Assembly: GCA_021775795.1 (NCBI GenBank)
Contig: JAJFHB010000225.1
Location: forward strand, 1-7,255
Source: Hyphomicrobiales bacterium
GTDB taxonomy: Bacteria; Pseudomonadota; Alphaproteobacteria; Rhizobiales; JAJFHB01
Reading direction: 5' to 3'
DNA: 7,255 nt
Part shown: positions 5,705 through 7,255 of the stretch, one piece after another
How positions within the stretch are numbered: the stretch's first letter is position 1
Layout: each line of letters begins with the position of its first letter
Made by a program: the position numbers and the translations under genes
Notes under the pieces: generated by a model
Told to the model about the DNA's origin: nothing
What the model saw: only the letters and a program-made list of their open reading frames with translations
Database searches by the model: none

Positions 5705-6933
5705 CACAACGACCTGTTGATCCCGTATCCGGCCTGCCGATGTCATCTCTGGTGAGTGAGTTGATATCTGACTCACTCGACGGCTGGGATGTTCACACGA
5801 TTGCGAAACGCGATGCAGCAGCAGGCAAGGATGTCATCATTCTGTCAGTGGGCGACCCGGATTTCGATACTCCTGCACCCATCACCGAGAAGGCCATTGA
5901 GGCTTTGCGCTCAGGCCGCACGCACTACACCCCGGCTTCGGGTATCCGCTCGCTGCTTGAAGCCGTAGCCGCTTATGAGAGCAGGCGTCTCAAGCGCGCT
6001 GTCGGGAGAGATGAAGTCGTCATCTGTGCGGGCGCCCAGAATGCGCTTTATGCGGCCATACGCTGTGTCGTCGACGAAGGTGACGAAGTGCTCTTGATGT
6101 CACCGCCCTACACCATGTTTGAAGGGGTGGTTAAGTGTGCAGGCGGTGTACCGGTTTCCGTGCCTCTGGCGCAATCGAGGTCCTATGCCCTCAATGTGGA
6201 TCAAATTGCATCAGCGGTAACCGGGCGGACACGGGCGATCCTGCTTAATTCGCCGCATAACCCTTCCGGTGCGATCATTTCCCAAGCTGAAACGGATGCC
6301 ATCGCCAAGATCTGCCGTGAGCACAATCTCTGGCTGATCTCGGATGAGGTTTATGCTGATCTTTGTTTTGACGGTCTGGAGTTTGTTTCCCCTTCCAATC
6401 ATCCCGATCTGACCGATCGCACCATCATTGTGCGCAGCCTCTCAAAATCACACGCCATGAGCGGTTGGCGGGTAGGCTGGGCGGTGGCGCCGAAGTCGGT
6501 GCGCACGGCCATGGACGATCTGCTCAATCACCTTCAATACGGGGGGCCGGCGTTTATACAGGATGCCGCTGTGGTCGCTCTGGAGCAGGACCTGCCGGAA
6601 GTGGCAGAAATGAAACGCATCTATTGCGCCCGCCGGGATGAAGCTTGCGAAGCTTTCGGGGCGATACCGGGAATTGAAGTCATAAAGCCTTCATCCGGTC
6701 TGTTCTGCATCATGGACACAACGGCGCTGAACATGACATCGCTTGAAATCGCGGAACAACTGTACGCCGAAGAAAGCGTTTCCATTTTGCCTGGTTTGGC
6801 GTTTGGAGAAGAGCATACCGGCTGGATGCGGTTGGCGTTCTGTCAGCCAACCGAGGTCATCCGGGAAGCAGCAGTGCGCATGGCGAGGTTTGTCGACCGG
6901 CGCAGGCAGGCTCATGTTTCGGCAGCTCAATAA
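5701..6933 (+). CDS. aruH: Class I/II aminotransferase, probable arginine:pyruvate transaminase (AruH-like)
   Basis: This 410-residue cytosolic PLP enzyme of fold type I shows SVGDPDFDTPAPI (49-61), THYTPASG (74-81), AGAQNALYA (110-118), NSPHNPSGA (183-191, with N187), ISDEVY (213-218, with D215 contacting the pyridine ring), SLSKSHAMSGWRVGW (246-260, with Schiff-base K249 and phosphate-binding R257) and the substrate-carboxylate arginine R377 (MRLAF). As I remember the sequence, P. aeruginosa AruH shares WDxH near the start, the SVGDPDFDTPAPI block, LNSPHNPSGA, SLSKSHAM and FIQDAA. AruH converts arginine and pyruvate to 2-ketoarginine and alanine. Aspartate or other amino acids remain possible substrates. 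It starts inside the DUF1194 stop (ATGA) with GAGTGA 6 nt upstream; M14 is an alternative start nearer AruH's length (about 393) but lacks a ribosome-binding site. The CapA-like gene begins within its last codons. Confidence 0.88.
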   Translation: MTQRPVDPVSGLPMSSLVSELISDSLDGWDVHTIAKRDAAAGKDVIILSVGDPDFDTPAPITEKAIEALRSGRTHYTPASGIRSLLEAVAAYESRRLKRAVGRDEVVICAGAQNALYAAIRCVVDEGDEVLLMSPPYTMFEGVVKCAGGVPVSVPLAQSRSYALNVDQIASAVTGRTRAILLNSPHNPSGAIISQAETDAIAKICREHNLWLISDEVYADLCFDGLEFVSPSNHPDLTDRTIIVRSLSKSHAMSGWRVGWAVAPKSVRTAMDDLLNHLQYGGPAFIQDAAVVALEQDLPEVAEMKRIYCARRDEACEAFGAIPGIEVIKPSSGLFCIMDTTALNMTSLEIAEQLYAEESVSILPGLAFGEEHTGWMRLAFCQPTEVIREAAVRMARFVDRRRQAHVSAAQ

Positions 6934-7255
6934 AGACCTGACAAACTCCCCGTCAAAACCGCGAATTCATGGCGCTTTTCGTTCCACCTGCATGCTTGCA
7001 GGACTTGCCCTGGCTGTATCCGTTGCCGGGGTCCGGGCAGATGCTGAAACAATAACTTTCGCCGCAAGCTGCGAAGATGGTCGCGCGATTACAGTCGCAA
7101 CCGTGGGGGATCTGCTTTTCCACAAACGCCTGCAACAACAAGCCTATGCGTCAGGTGATGGGGTCAGAGGTTTCTGGCGGCAGGTGGCGGGGATCCTGCG
7201 TGATGCTGATGTCACTTACGGCAACCTTGAGGTGCCCACGGCTCATGGGGTGTCG
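6914..7255 (+). CDS. CapA-like exported protein, N-terminal part (truncated by the window edge)
   Basis: From the ATG at 6914 the frame is open for 114 codons to the window end. Residues 1-43 look like a long signal peptide: a basic n-region, a hydrophobic core (MLAGLALAVSVAGV, 27-40) and a cut near RA-DA. After about 20 residues with one cysteine comes VATVGDLLFHKRLQQQAY (61-78) and then ILRDADVTYGNLEVPTA (94-110). The GD (65-66), H70 and N-x-E (N104, E106) pattern is that of the CapA/PgsA-type PGA_cap domain, a calcineurin-like metallophosphoesterase fold. Named members take part in poly-gamma-glutamate capsule synthesis or anchoring, but most alphaproteobacterial ones are uncharacterised. 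The start overlaps the aminotransferase by 20 bp, with GCAGG (6906-6910) close upstream, so it belongs to the same operon. Family members are usually well over 300 residues, so most of the protein lies outside. Confidence 0.8.
   Translation, partial: MFRQLNKDLTNSPSKPRIHGAFRSTCMLAGLALAVSVAGVRADAETITFAASCEDGRAITVATVGDLLFHKRLQQQAYASGDGVRGFWRQVAGILRDADVTYGNLEVPTAHGVS

Overview
This 7.3-kb window reads as ordinary, densely coded chromosome of an alphaproteobacterium, most plausibly Hyphomicrobiales (Rhizobiales). The grounds are a moderately high GC content judged by eye, a DUF1194 protein, a DUF1330 protein, a GGDEF-EAL protein with the usual alphaproteobacterial look, and small exported proteins of a type common in that order. 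The lineage is an inference; no rRNA or other marker gene is present. No tRNA, CRISPR array, insertion sequence or phage gene was seen.

Layout, left to right. (1) On the minus strand at 1-191 is the N-terminus of a lipoprotein that runs off the left edge. A 183-bp divergent spacer follows, holding a perfect 8-9-8 inverted repeat. (2) On the plus strand are a DUF1330 protein (375-665) and a guanidinobutyrase/agmatinase-family ureohydrolase (759-1721). (3) A minus-strand block ends stop-to-stop against the ureohydrolase. Read in its own direction it encodes a SAM-dependent methyltransferase (4767-3934), a membrane GGDEF-EAL protein with a degenerate GGDEF and an intact EAL site (start near 3790, stop 2201), and a small secreted two-cysteine protein (2081-1722) with its own promoter-like sequence. 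(4) Divergent from the methyltransferase is a tightly overlapping plus-strand operon: a DUF1194 VWA-type exported protein (4832-5704), an AruH-like arginine:pyruvate aminotransferase (5701-6933, 4-bp overlap) and the N-terminal third or so of a CapA-like exported protein (from 6914, 20-bp overlap), which runs off the right edge.

The most coherent biology is arginine catabolism. The aminotransferase resembles AruH, which starts the arginine transaminase route (arginine + pyruvate to 2-ketoarginine + alanine). The ureohydrolase resembles GbuA, which acts late in the same route (4-guanidinobutyrate to GABA + urea). The intervening decarboxylase (AruI type) and aldehyde dehydrogenase are not in the window. 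The aminotransferase is nested between two exported proteins of unclear role, which is unusual company for a catabolic enzyme.

Three perfect inverted repeats with 8-bp arms lie just upstream of three minus-strand start codons and may be operators or leader hairpins. Several start codons had to be chosen by ribosome-binding site (methyltransferase, GGDEF-EAL, DUF1194). I see no convincing wholly new system here. The best leads are the split arginine pathway, the DUF1194-aminotransferase-CapA operon and the leader repeats.
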